A DNA stretch of 5,886 nucleotides, from NCBI GenBank assembly GCA_031262205.1, contig JAISID010000054.1, positions 1 to 5,886 of the forward strand, written 5' to 3'. The DNA comes from Holosporales bacterium. Its GTDB lineage: Bacteria > Pseudomonadota > Alphaproteobacteria > RUG11792. Position 1 is the stretch's first letter, and each line of letters begins with the position of its first letter. The translations under genes were made by a program, and so were the position numbers. Below the pieces are notes generated by a model, which was given only the letters and a program-made list of their open reading frames with translations, had not been told where the DNA came from and did no database searches. This document shows positions 1 through 5,336 of the stretch, piece after piece.

Positions 1-2
1 GG

Positions 3-479
3 AAAATGCGTTTCTTTTTGGATGTTTTCCCATATTATTTCGTATCAGACCCCAAAAATTGCGGCGTGTTAGGATTCCGAAAACAGATTATGCAAACTTT
101 GAAAAAATCCGATAAGAAAGACAAACCGTTGTATGCGTTTGAAAAGTGCGCGGTTCTGGCCAAAGAATTAACCAAAAGATTCTCCTTGCCAGAAGGAGAA
201 AACGCAAATTGGATGGTTTTAGGAATAGAATGGTTCTGGGACGGATTATGGGAATATCGCTACGACGAAGTTTTCCCTCTGAAAGAGCATTTATTTGAAG
301 GGCAAATGTTCTTCGTTCCAAATAAATTCGATAAAGTTTTAACGAGAGAATACGGCGATTATATGAGACTTCCAGAAAGAGTTCGCCCAAAACATAACGC
401 TAAATGGGTCAAAGATATGAACGAGGTCGTCAAAATGAAAGAATATATTGAAGAATTTTCTCAAAAAGGACTGCTTTAA
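3..479 (+). CDS. LicD-family phosphotransferase, C-terminal part (5' end outside window)
   Basis: LicD-type proteins transfer phosphocholine or a similar phospho-group onto cell-surface glycans. The reading frame is open to the window's left edge, so the first in-window ATG at position 6 is probably internal. The visible 158 codons match the second half of a LicD protein. There is an FLDVFP stretch near the start, where the family has its 'D-I-F-P' motif, and the C-terminal family signature (residues about 108-133 from the first Met) reads FDKVLTREYGDYMRLP followed by a basic H/K-rich run. Family members are usually about 250-280 residues, so roughly 100 residues with the catalytic D-rich motif lie upstream. 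A Trp/Tyr-rich centre (residues 69-85) is also typical. The gene ends in TAA at 477-479 and no close terminator follows; the next one is at 730-768. The family is fairly sure. The substrate cannot be told from this fragment. Confidence 0.72.
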   Translation, partial: KMRFFLDVFPYYFVSDPKNCGVLGFRKQIMQTLKKSDKKDKPLYAFEKCAVLAKELTKRFSLPEGENANWMVLGIEWFWDGLWEYRYDEVFPLKEHLFEGQMFFVPNKFDKVLTREYGDYMRLPERVRPKHNAKWVKDMNEVVKMKEYIEEFSQKGLL

Positions 480-513
480 AAATACGACGCGCTCTATAGT
501 TTGAAGGCTATCG

Positions 514-531
514 TTAATCAGAATTGATTAA
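514..531. repeat. Small perfect inverted repeat after licD-like gene
   Basis: The arms TTAATCA and TGATTAA (7 bp) flank a 4-nt GAAT loop, 35 nt after the licD-like stop codon. It is all weak pairs and no T-run follows, so it is a poor terminator. It could be an operator ahead of the small transcript proposed at 563-768. Confidence 0.3.
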
Positions 532-562
532 TTGTAAATGGAATTTTTAGGGCGTTAAGGTT

Positions 563-706
563 ATGACTTTCCACAAAAAACTGATAGGAGGAATAACCGT
601 AAAGCAACTATTTCTAAAGTTCCCTGCGTATGACAAAAAACTCTTATGCGGGGAATATCGTCCTATTTCTAATAGGATACGCAAAGTTGTGGGATTACCC
701 GGCTGA
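563..706 (+). CDS. Possible small protein gene, 47 codons, function unknown
   Basis: An ATG at 563 opens a 47-codon frame ending in TGA at 704-706. The product would be basic (about ten Lys/Arg) and starts MTFHKKLIGG. It has no recognisable domain, signal peptide or membrane segment. An in-frame stop at 548-550 makes 563 the first possible ATG. The AGG at 558-560 sits only 2 nt from the ATG, too close for a normal Shine-Dalgarno site. In its favour, a strong terminator begins 24 nt after the stop and nothing else obvious needs it. Against it, the frame runs through two strong hairpins (620-655 and 661-677), which fits a structured RNA as well or better. Treat this as an alternative reading of the small-RNA candidate over the same bases. 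Confidence 0.25.
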   Translation: MTFHKKLIGGITVKQLFLKFPAYDKKLLCGEYRPISNRIRKVVGLPG

Positions 707-768
707 ACATTAGGAGCGGGAGCTTTTATGCGGCGAAGAAATTATATGTAAAACTTCGCCGTATTTTT
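565..768 (+). ncRNA. Candidate structured small RNA ending in a Rho-independent terminator
   Basis: Three hairpins follow one another on the + strand. Hairpin A pairs 620-633 with 642-655 (13 of 14 positions pair, two by G-U) around an A-rich 8-nt loop. Hairpin B is perfect: TCCTATT at 661-667 with AATAGGA at 671-677 around TCT. The terminator is at 730-768. A longer outer pairing is also possible: CCACAA at 571-576 with TTGTGG at 687-692. In addition, ATAGGA at 584-589 can pair with TCCTAT at 661-666, which would compete with hairpin B. I compared it with the conserved parts I know of RNase P RNA, SRP RNA, tmRNA and 6S RNA and found no convincing match. It could be an unrecognised small RNA, the long 3' UTR of the licD-like gene, or the mRNA of the 47-codon ORF. 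The 5' end is uncertain. Confidence 0.35.
730..768 (+). terminator. Rho-independent terminator, + strand, overlapping the 3' end of addA
   Basis: CGGCGAAG at 731-738 pairs perfectly with CTTCGCCG at 754-761 (8 bp, GC-rich), around a 15-nt AT-rich loop. It is followed by TATTTTT at 762-768. The T-run lies only on the + strand side, since the - strand continues CATAAAAG, so it stops rightward transcripts from the licD/small-RNA side. It covers the last codons and the stop (742-744) of the convergent helicase gene. Confidence 0.7.
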
Positions 769-3204
769 AAAGATTAAACCGTAGGCGCTTTTGCCAGAAT
801 TTTCCCCGAGAACATAGAGGTTATCGCGCGCTCTTGTCATTGCGACGTATAAAAGTCTGACGAGTTCTTTTTTCTCTTCGGAGTACTGTTGTTCTAATAC
901 TTTTTCTAATTCCTCAAACAATTCGTTCTTCTTCGGTTTGATAAAAAACATTTCCTTCCCTTTAGCATCGGATATATCGGTAAAACCCAGTTTCATTTTG
1001 GCTTTGTCGGCATCAAGATCAAAATCTAATAAAAAGACGCTTGTTGCTTCAAGCCCTTTAGCTCCATGGACGGTGGATAATCTAACTCCTTTTTTTCCAA
1101 TGCTTATGTCGGAAATTTGCGTCTTTTTAGCCCTAAAATACGACAAAAATTCTGGGATATTATCGGAAACTTTTCTAGAAAATTTTACGACTTCATCAAT
1201 AAATGCAGAGAGAACTATACTATCTTTTTCCGAAAATTTCCGAATTATCGTTGATAAATAATAAAAGAATTTTAATAAATTATTTTCATTATAACAGCCG
1301 ATTATATTTGCGATAAATTCATATTTTTCTGGATACGCAGTTTTCAGATTCTCAAATACTGAAGTAATTCTACCGTTGCATATTAGGAACAAGTCGTTAT
1401 TATTTAAGGGATTTTCAAAAAGGTATGGGCTTTTTAAAATACAAGCCAGAGCATAATCGTTCGTATTATCGATACAAACGTCTGCAATAGCCAAAATATC
1501 CATAATCAACAAATTGTCGGTCAACGTTATCTTGTCGGAAGCGGAGATACGTACTCCTAATTCCAATAATTCGTTCGCGATGTTTTCCGTTAACTCGTTC
1601 CTGCTTCTCGTTAATATTAACGAATCGTCGGTAAGACGACTTTTGATAAACTCCGCGATTTTCTTAGCTTTGTCTTCGGCGTCGCTAACGTCTATCATCT
1701 CAAATGTTTTTCCTTGTTTTTGACCGTTCGGCTCTTTTCTAAACGGCATGTGTTTCTTATAAGCAATCAAGTTTTGGTCGAATGCGAACTCTGCCGCTTC
1801 CCCGTTAAAAGTTAAGTCTATGTTTCGTAAAATTTCTGGCAAAGTTCTGTAGTTCATATTGAGGTATATCGTTTTCAATGGTTTCCCTAGTTTTGAAAAC
1901 GTATCCTTGCAACGCTCGTAAAATCTCGGAAATAATTTATAATCGGCTCCTTGAAACCTATAGATAGATTGCTTGATATCTCCAACTACAAAAATCGTCT
2001 TATTATTGTGAGGGTCTGAAAAAATCTCGTTTGAAAACAAAGTAATCAGCCGCCATTGAAGAGCGCTTAAATCTTGAGCCTCGTCGATCATTATCGCTTT
2101 TATTTGCGAACAGATTTTTGACGCGACAAATTCTTTAGCGCAGCTTTCCGTCAATAAATACTCGGCTTTTAACAATACGTCTGAGAAATCCAAGACATTC
2201 GTCTTGGCCTTAATATCTTGATATTCCGCAATAATCGCCTTTACTACATTTAAAAATAAGCATGTTTTTTCTATAAATTTCTTTTTCTTTAAATTCTGAG
2301 AATTTTTAAATGTAACTTCGGCAATCTCGCGGGATGTCTCTTTATCCTGAAACGGTATTTTTTTTCTTATTGTTCCCGCTTTTGTTAGGTATAGTTCCTC
2401 CAAATTTTGGTTTTGAATAAATTTCTCTATAAACTTTTGTTGTTCTTCCGAAAACTTTATAAACTCTTTTAAATGAAATTTATTTTTTAGTAGCGCGCTA
2501 TATTCTTCGACGCCGGCATATGAATTAAAGAATCTAATAAACTCTGAAGAAAGCGAATAAATTTTGTCTATAAGTTCTTCAAAAGAATATATCGACATTG
2601 TTTCAGAAAGCGAAGCCAACAGTTTTTCGTCCTTAGATAATTTTGCCAGAGCATTCTTTTTAGCGGTTTTTATTAAGTCTGTAGATTCGCTTTCGTCGAT
2701 TATTTCAAAACCGGGGACTATCTCGGATTCCAATGGGAATTGCTGTATTAGACTCTGGCAAAAAGAGTGAATCGTCAATATCTTTAAATTTGAAAAATCG
2801 TCTTGGAACTTAAAAAATAAAGACTCCGCAATTTCGATATCGCGTTCGCCGACTTCCTTTAATCCGATAATGTTTTTGAGGTAATTTTCCGCATACCCGT
2901 TTTGGTTCAAATAAAGAGCTTCTAGAACGGCGGATATCCTGGATTCCATTTCAAGAACGGCTGCGTTCGTGAACGTAATGCATAAAATTTCCCGCAGGTT
3001 TACGCCGAAAAACAACGACTTCACATAACGATCGACAAGAGTTTTTGTTTTTCCAGAACCTGCGGAAGCAAAAACGAAGCAAGACGAGTTTGTATCGATT
3101 GTGTCTTTTAAAGATGTGGAATTAGTTTGACGAAAACCCTCGCGCCTATTCACGCAGTTTTGCTCGGTTTTCAAACGAGTTGGAAAGTCGTCCATTTTAG
3201 ACAT
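742..3204 (-). CDS. addA: AddA-like UvrD/RecB-family superfamily 1 DNA helicase, without nuclease domain
   Basis: AddA is the helicase-nuclease subunit that, with AddB, processes DNA double-strand ends for RecA-dependent repair. All helicase motifs are visible in order: Walker A ASAGSGKT (46-53), Ia ITFTNAA (76-82), Ic TIHSFCQ (144-150), LDFSD (338-342), Walker B/DEAQ (374-377), III VVGDIKQSIYRFQGAD (406-421), IV NMNYR (449-453), V STVHGAKGLEA (710-720) and VI LLYVAMTRARD (784-794). The FPLE block after motif Ic and VHGAKGLEA are AddA-like rather than UvrD-like. Alphaproteobacterial AddA is normally about 1,100-1,200 residues and ends in a RecB-type nuclease domain. This 820-residue protein stops about 26 residues after motif VI, so it should keep ATPase and translocase activity but not cut DNA. 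The start at 3204 is preceded by an AAGAGAG stretch; Met4 at 3195 is an alternative. No AddB gene lies in the window. The helicase family is certain; the symbol is likely but not proven. Confidence 0.85.
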   Translation of the reverse strand: MSKMDDFPTRLKTEQNCVNRREGFRQTNSTSLKDTIDTNSSCFVFASAGSGKTKTLVDRYVKSLFFGVNLREILCITFTNAAVLEMESRISAVLEALYLNQNGYAENYLKNIIGLKEVGERDIEIAESLFFKFQDDFSNLKILTIHSFCQSLIQQFPLESEIVPGFEIIDESESTDLIKTAKKNALAKLSKDEKLLASLSETMSIYSFEELIDKIYSLSSEFIRFFNSYAGVEEYSALLKNKFHLKEFIKFSEEQQKFIEKFIQNQNLEELYLTKAGTIRKKIPFQDKETSREIAEVTFKNSQNLKKKKFIEKTCLFLNVVKAIIAEYQDIKAKTNVLDFSDVLLKAEYLLTESCAKEFVASKICSQIKAIMIDEAQDLSALQWRLITLFSNEIFSDPHNNKTIFVVGDIKQSIYRFQGADYKLFPRFYERCKDTFSKLGKPLKTIYLNMNYRTLPEILRNIDLTFNGEAAEFAFDQNLIAYKKHMPFRKEPNGQKQGKTFEMIDVSDAEDKAKKIAEFIKSRLTDDSLILTRSRNELTENIANELLELGVRISASDKITLTDNLLIMDILAIADVCIDNTNDYALACILKSPYLFENPLNNNDLFLICNGRITSVFENLKTAYPEKYEFIANIIGCYNENNLLKFFYYLSTIIRKFSEKDSIVLSAFIDEVVKFSRKVSDNIPEFLSYFRAKKTQISDISIGKKGVRLSTVHGAKGLEATSVFLLDFDLDADKAKMKLGFTDISDAKGKEMFFIKPKKNELFEELEKVLEQQYSEEKKELVRLLYVAMTRARDNLYVLGENSGKSAYGLIFKNTAKFYI

Positions 3205-3207
3205 TCT

Positions 3208-3220
3208 CTCTTAGAAAGAG
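3208..3220 (-). promoter_or_regulatory. Small hairpin covering the helicase gene's ribosome-binding stretch
   Basis: Read on the - strand, CTCTT and AAGAG (5 bp) flank a TCT loop and end 3 nt before the ATG at 3204. The AAGAG arm is the only Shine-Dalgarno-like sequence in front of this gene, so the hairpin could partly hide it and lower translation. Five pairs are weak, and chance is a real alternative. Confidence 0.3.
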
Positions 3221-3264
3221 TAGTTCGTTTTGATAATAACGAGAAAAATTTTTATATAAAACTC

Positions 3265-3331
3265 TCAGAATCACGCGGCTAAAAACTCATGAGGACACTA
3301 CTATGATAAGTGAAAAGTAAATCAGAATCAC
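3265..3331. repeat. 10-bp direct repeat TCAGAATCAC, two copies
   Basis: Exact copies lie at 3265-3274 and 3322-3331, 57 bp apart start to start, both between the addA-like and SPFH start codons. They could be paired operator half-sites. Two matching 10-mers within one AT-rich gap can also arise by chance. Confidence 0.3.
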
Positions 3332-3346
3332 TCTTTAACTTCTTAA

Positions 3347-3408
3347 GGATTTGTTTGCGCATTTTTGTGCATTAATGAAGGTATAAAATTTATTATGCGA
3401 ACAAATCC
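3347..3408. repeat. Long imperfect inverted repeat (14 bp arms, 32-nt loop)
   Basis: GGATTTGTT at 3347-3355 pairs with AACAAATCC at 3400-3408. After a 2-nt TG bulge, CGCAT at 3358-3362 pairs with ATGCG at 3395-3399. The loop carries a second possible stem (TGCGC with GTGCA, 3356-3371) and a TATAAA box (3382-3387). Neither side is followed by a T-run, so it is not a terminator in either direction. It may be a palindromic repeat element of the kind scattered in rickettsial-type genomes, a small structured RNA, or a regulator site shared by the two divergent genes. Confidence 0.5.
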
Positions 3409-3485
3409 ACCTTTTAGCTTCCTCTAAAAAACTGTTCGCCCTTTTGTTTTCCCATAATGAAAACTGAGTGGGTTCAAAACAATTT

Positions 3486-3513
3486 TTATCACAGGTCAAG
3501 CGCGCGCTATTAT
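3486..3513 (+). promoter_or_regulatory. Candidate sigma70-type promoter for the SPFH gene
   Basis: TTATCA at 3486-3491 (4 of 6 to the -35 consensus) is 16 bp from TATTAT at 3508-3513 (5 of 6 to the -10 consensus). This puts the transcript start near 3520, about 25 nt before the ATG. The spacer contains the perfect palindrome AGCGCGCGCT (3499-3508), strikingly GC-rich here, which could bind a regulator. This is sequence inspection only. Confidence 0.4.
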
Positions 3514-3544
3514 AAAAATGCGTGTTATTTGAGTTCTAGAAACC

Positions 3545-4447
3545 ATGGTTGCATTTGTTATCTTAGGAATACTTTTACTCTTGAGTTTCTCTTCGTTTTT
3601 TATCGTGGGGCAACAGACTTGCGCGATAATAGAGCGTCTGGGAAAATTTAACAGATTAGCTCGCCCAGGGCTTAACTTTAAAATTCCGTTTATTGAAGTT
3701 GTAAAGAGCAAAATCTCGCTTCGGATTCACCAATTAGAAGTCGATGTTGAAACGAAAACTAAGGACAATGTTTTTGTTAGGCTAGAGATAGCCGTTCAAT
3801 ACAGAGTTCTTGAATCTAGGATTTACGATGCGTACTATACTTTGCAAGACCCGATTGCTCAAATAAAGGCTTTTGTTTTTGATCTAGTTCGAGCGCAAGT
3901 CCCTCTTATGGATTTAGACGACGTATTTTCTAGGAAAGACGATATTGCGGACGCAATTAAAAAAGACCTTAAAAATCCAATGTACGATTTTGGATATGAA
4001 ATCATTAAGGCGTTGGTTACCGACATAAACCCCGATCCTAACGTTAAAGCCGCTATGAACGAAATAAATACGGCTCAAAGGTTAAGAGTTGCGGCTGCTG
4101 AAAAAGGAGAAGCGGAGAAAATATTAAAAGTAAAACAGGCGGAAGCGGACGCCGAGTCTTGCATATTGCACGGAAAAGGAGTCGCAGGACAAAGACAAGC
4201 TATTATAGAAGGACTAAGCCAGTCGGTTGACGAATTTGTTAAACAAACTGGTTCTTCCGCGTCGAACGTTATGGATATGGTGCTCTTAATTCAATATATA
4301 GACACATTGAAAGACATCGGAGCAAATTCGAAATCAAACGTGGTGTTTGTGCCGCATTCTCCTGGTAATCTTTCTTCTATAAGCGAGCAGCTGAGAGAAA
4401 CAATTTTTGCATCGGATGCTTTAAAAAAAGAAAAGGGAAAATCCTAA
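3545..4447 (+). CDS. SPFH/band-7 membrane protein of the HIR (stomatin-like) type
   Basis: SPFH proteins form oligomeric membrane scaffolds, often linked to protease control or membrane microdomains. The 300-residue product begins with one hydrophobic anchor (about 1-22), then the SPFH domain (about 23-200). Visible blocks are ERLGKFNRLARPGLNFKIPF (30-49), ETKTKDNVFV (69-78), AFVFDLVRAQVP (109-120) and DINPDPNVKAAMNEIN (160-175). An Ala/Glu/Lys-rich coiled-coil stretch follows (about 178-205, KGEAEKILKVKQAEADAES). The tail has GQRQAIIEGL (215-224), NVMDMVLLIQYIDTLKDIGA (241-260) and SKSNVVFVPHSPG (262-274). From memory these blocks read almost like plant HIR proteins, closer than HflK/HflC or the usual bacterial stomatin. 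The only start is ATG 3545, as an in-frame stop lies at 3530-3532; no clear Shine-Dalgarno site is seen. No NfeD partner gene is adjacent. Family certain; the precise role unknown. Confidence 0.9.
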   Translation: MVAFVILGILLLLSFSSFFIVGQQTCAIIERLGKFNRLARPGLNFKIPFIEVVKSKISLRIHQLEVDVETKTKDNVFVRLEIAVQYRVLESRIYDAYYTLQDPIAQIKAFVFDLVRAQVPLMDLDDVFSRKDDIADAIKKDLKNPMYDFGYEIIKALVTDINPDPNVKAAMNEINTAQRLRVAAAEKGEAEKILKVKQAEADAESCILHGKGVAGQRQAIIEGLSQSVDEFVKQTGSSASNVMDMVLLIQYIDTLKDIGANSKSNVVFVPHSPGNLSSISEQLRETIFASDALKKEKGKS

Positions 4448-4460
4448 CTTTGCAGGGGCT

Positions 4461-4497
4461 ATTCTAAACATACGGTAGAAACAAAATAGAATTTTTA
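4461..4497 (+). terminator. Weak possible terminator after the SPFH gene
   Basis: ATTCTA at 4461-4466 can pair with TAGAAT at 4487-4492 around a 20-nt loop, followed by TTTTA. The stem is only 6 bp and AT-rich, so efficiency would be poor. It is the only terminator-like signal close to the SPFH stop codon (4445-4447). Confidence 0.25.
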
Positions 4498-4523
4498 GTC
4501 TGGTCGTTAATAAATTACAAAAA

Positions 4524-4539
4524 TGTTTCACGTGAAACA
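4524..4539. other. parS: parS centromere site (ParB-binding), perfect 16-bp palindrome
   Basis: TGTTTCACGTGAAACA is identical to the widely conserved chromosomal parS sequence. The palindrome even extends one more base pair on each side (4523-4540). ParB binds parS, loads as a CTP-dependent clamp and spreads on flanking DNA; ParA then moves the complex to segregate the new chromosome copy. parS sites normally lie near the replication origin. Here it sits in a gap, 77 bp after the SPFH stop and 229 bp before rppH, as expected for a site kept clear of genes. One exact copy is in the window. A chance perfect 16-mer is very unlikely. Confidence 0.93.
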
Positions 4540-4547
4540 TTCTAATG

Positions 4548-4687
4548 TAAGCGAAGGTTTATGTGAAAAAGCCGAGGCCCAAAAAGGGAAAAGCCGTCGC
4601 TAATATAGGATTAGTCTGCTGCGAACAGAATAGAAGGATATATGGGCTTTTAGTTTAAACTTTCGTCGTTTAGTTATATTTTTTTTA
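4548..4687 (+). ncRNA. Structured intergenic stretch, possible small RNA
   Basis: AGCGA at 4550-4554 pairs with TCGCT at 4597-4601 and, across a 1x1 mismatch, GG at 4556-4557 pairs with CC at 4594-4595. Inside lies CCC-AAAAA-GGG (4578-4588). Two small hairpins follow: CTAAT/ATTAG (4600-4614) and TCTG/CAGA (4615-4629). AAAAGCC occurs twice (4567-4573 and 4589-4595), and either copy could pair with GGCTTTT at 4645-4651, giving alternative folds. A weak TTAAAC/GTTTAG stem (4655-4672) is followed by a T-rich run with eight T in a row, which could act as a terminator. I see no match to a known RNA family. Strand and ends are guesses. Confidence 0.25.
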
Positions 4688-4707
4688 TTTTCTAGTATTT
4701 TGATTGA

Positions 4708-4729
4708 TATGTGTTACAATAAACACATA
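4708..4729. promoter_or_regulatory. Dyad overlapping a -10-like box upstream of rppH
   Basis: TATGTGTT at 4708-4715 and AACACATA at 4722-4729 form a perfect 8-bp inverted repeat with a 6-nt centre. TACAAT at 4715-4720, 5 of 6 to the -10 consensus, lies inside it. No convincing -35 box is at the right spacing, so an activator or an unusual promoter is possible. A transcript would start near 4727, about 42 nt before the rppH ATG. The layout fits an operator that blocks or helps polymerase; it is not followed by a T-run on either strand. Confidence 0.4.
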
Positions 4730-4768
4730 AATTAATATAATAAAATTTTCGTGTGAATAAAACTAGCG

Positions 4769-5269
4769 ATGGACGATGAATTTAGACGCGGCGTTGGAAT
4801 GGTTTTGGTCAACAAAGACAAAAAAGTTTTTGTGGGAAAGAGAAACATTGTTAATACAAGAATGGTATCTTGGTTCTTAAATAAACCGTGGCAAATGCCG
4901 CAAGGCGGAATTGAAAAAGGAGAGACTCCCCTTCAATCCGCTTTGAGAGAACTGCAGGAAGAAGTCGGTACGGACGATGTCGAAGTAATTTCCGAAACTG
5001 ACGATTGGCTCAAATATACCGTGCCTCCTTCTTTGAGAAGGAGAGGAACTAACATGACTGGGCAAAGGCAGAAATGGTTTCTTTTAAAGTTTCTTGGAGA
5101 GGATGAAAATATAGACCTAAATTTCACAGATCATAAAGAATTCGACGATTGGAAATGGATGTCTGTTGGGAACGTTATAAGACTTTCCGTTCATTTCAAG
5201 AGAAGATTATATTTAGAAGTTTTTGAAAGATTTAGACAGTACTTTGTTGAAGACAAAGCAAATATATAG
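4769..5269 (+). CDS. rppH: RNA 5'-pyrophosphohydrolase (Nudix hydrolase)
   Basis: RppH removes pyrophosphate from the 5' end of triphosphorylated mRNA in the cytoplasm, which opens the transcript to RNase E decay; the same family also hydrolyses dinucleoside polyphosphates. The 166-residue length is typical. The Nudix box spans residues 46-68: G46, E52, then R60-E61 and E64-E65 with G67, the metal-binding glutamates all present. The family's WQMPQGGI lead-in is at 41-48, the GQRQKWFLLKF strand near 109-119, and the late EFDDWKWM block near 139-146. The N-terminus FRRGVGMVLVNKDKKVFVGKR (5-25) is also standard. ATG 4769 is the first start after an in-frame stop at 4754-4756; no clear Shine-Dalgarno sequence precedes it. 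It stands alone between two gaps, with its own likely promoter at 4708-4729. Confidence 0.93.
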   Translation: MDDEFRRGVGMVLVNKDKKVFVGKRNIVNTRMVSWFLNKPWQMPQGGIEKGETPLQSALRELQEEVGTDDVEVISETDDWLKYTVPPSLRRRGTNMTGQRQKWFLLKFLGEDENIDLNFTDHKEFDDWKWMSVGNVIRLSVHFKRRLYLEVFERFRQYFVEDKANI

Positions 5270-5282
5270 ATTTTAATATAAA

Positions 5283-5316
5283 ATTAACAAACTTAATTCA
5301 TAATAATATTGTTAAT
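5283..5316. repeat. Inverted repeat between rppH and the DsbA-like gene
   Basis: ATTAACAA at 5283-5290 pairs exactly with TTGTTAAT at 5309-5316 around 18 nt. It lies 14 nt after the rppH stop and ends 20 nt before the next start. The left arm contains TTAACA (5284-5289, 5 of 6 to -35) and, 17 bp on, TATTGT (5307-5312, 4 of 6 to -10), so the repeat may frame a promoter for the next gene. There is no T-run for termination. Confidence 0.35.
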
Positions 5317-5336
5317 GTTTGCAGGGGCATAAATTG

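Larger units (their letters stand above)
3205..3544. other. Divergent intergenic region between addA-like and SPFH genes
   Basis: These 340 bp separate two genes read in opposite directions, so both promoters should lie here. It holds a long inverted repeat (3347-3408), a 10-bp direct repeat (TCAGAATCAC at 3265-3274 and 3322-3331), a short GTTTTC/GAAAAC dyad (3446-3464) and a plausible promoter for the SPFH gene (3486-3513). No open frame with gene-like features or RNA gene was recognised. On the - strand, AT-rich TATAAA- and TATTAT-like boxes lie about 25-50 bp upstream of the helicase start, but no clear -35 partner is seen. Confidence 0.5.
4448..4768. other. Intergenic region with parS, structured stretch and rppH promoter area
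   Basis: These 321 bp contain, in order, a weak ATTCTA/TAGAAT stem (4461-4492) followed by TTTTT that may end the SPFH transcript; the parS palindrome (4524-4539); a run of small stems (4548-4672); a T-rich stretch (about 4673-4696); and a dyad over a TACAAT box (4708-4729). No protein-like open frame or recognised RNA gene was found on either strand. Confidence 0.5.

Noticed and set aside
1072..1080. DnaA-box-like sequence (TTATCCACC on the - strand).
   Set aside because: It is a single near-match inside the helicase coding region with no cluster or AT-rich unwinding element, so it is not evidence for an origin in this window.
938..1261. Open frame on the + strand opposite the helicase gene, and similar shorter ones opposite or within other genes.
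   Set aside because: They mirror strongly supported coding sequence, have no recognisable protein features and are best explained as shadows.
3457..3651. A + strand frame starting upstream of the SPFH gene.
   Set aside because: It overlaps the SPFH start out of frame and its translation shows no domain-like character.
4550..4601. Possible RNase P, SRP or 6S RNA in the gaps.
   Set aside because: The conserved core sequences I know for these RNAs are absent, and the structured stretches are too short for RNase P.
4661..4672. On the - strand, TAAACGACGAAA resembles the start of a tmRNA tag frame.
   Set aside because: The frame stops after a few codons without the LAA-type end, and no tRNA-like acceptor half, CCA end or proper T-loop is found around it.
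4449..5328. TTTGCAGGGGC occurs twice, after the SPFH stop (4449-4459) and before the DsbA-like start (5318-5328).
   Set aside because: A few shared 11-mers are expected by chance in a window of this size, and only the second copy is placed as a ribosome-binding site.
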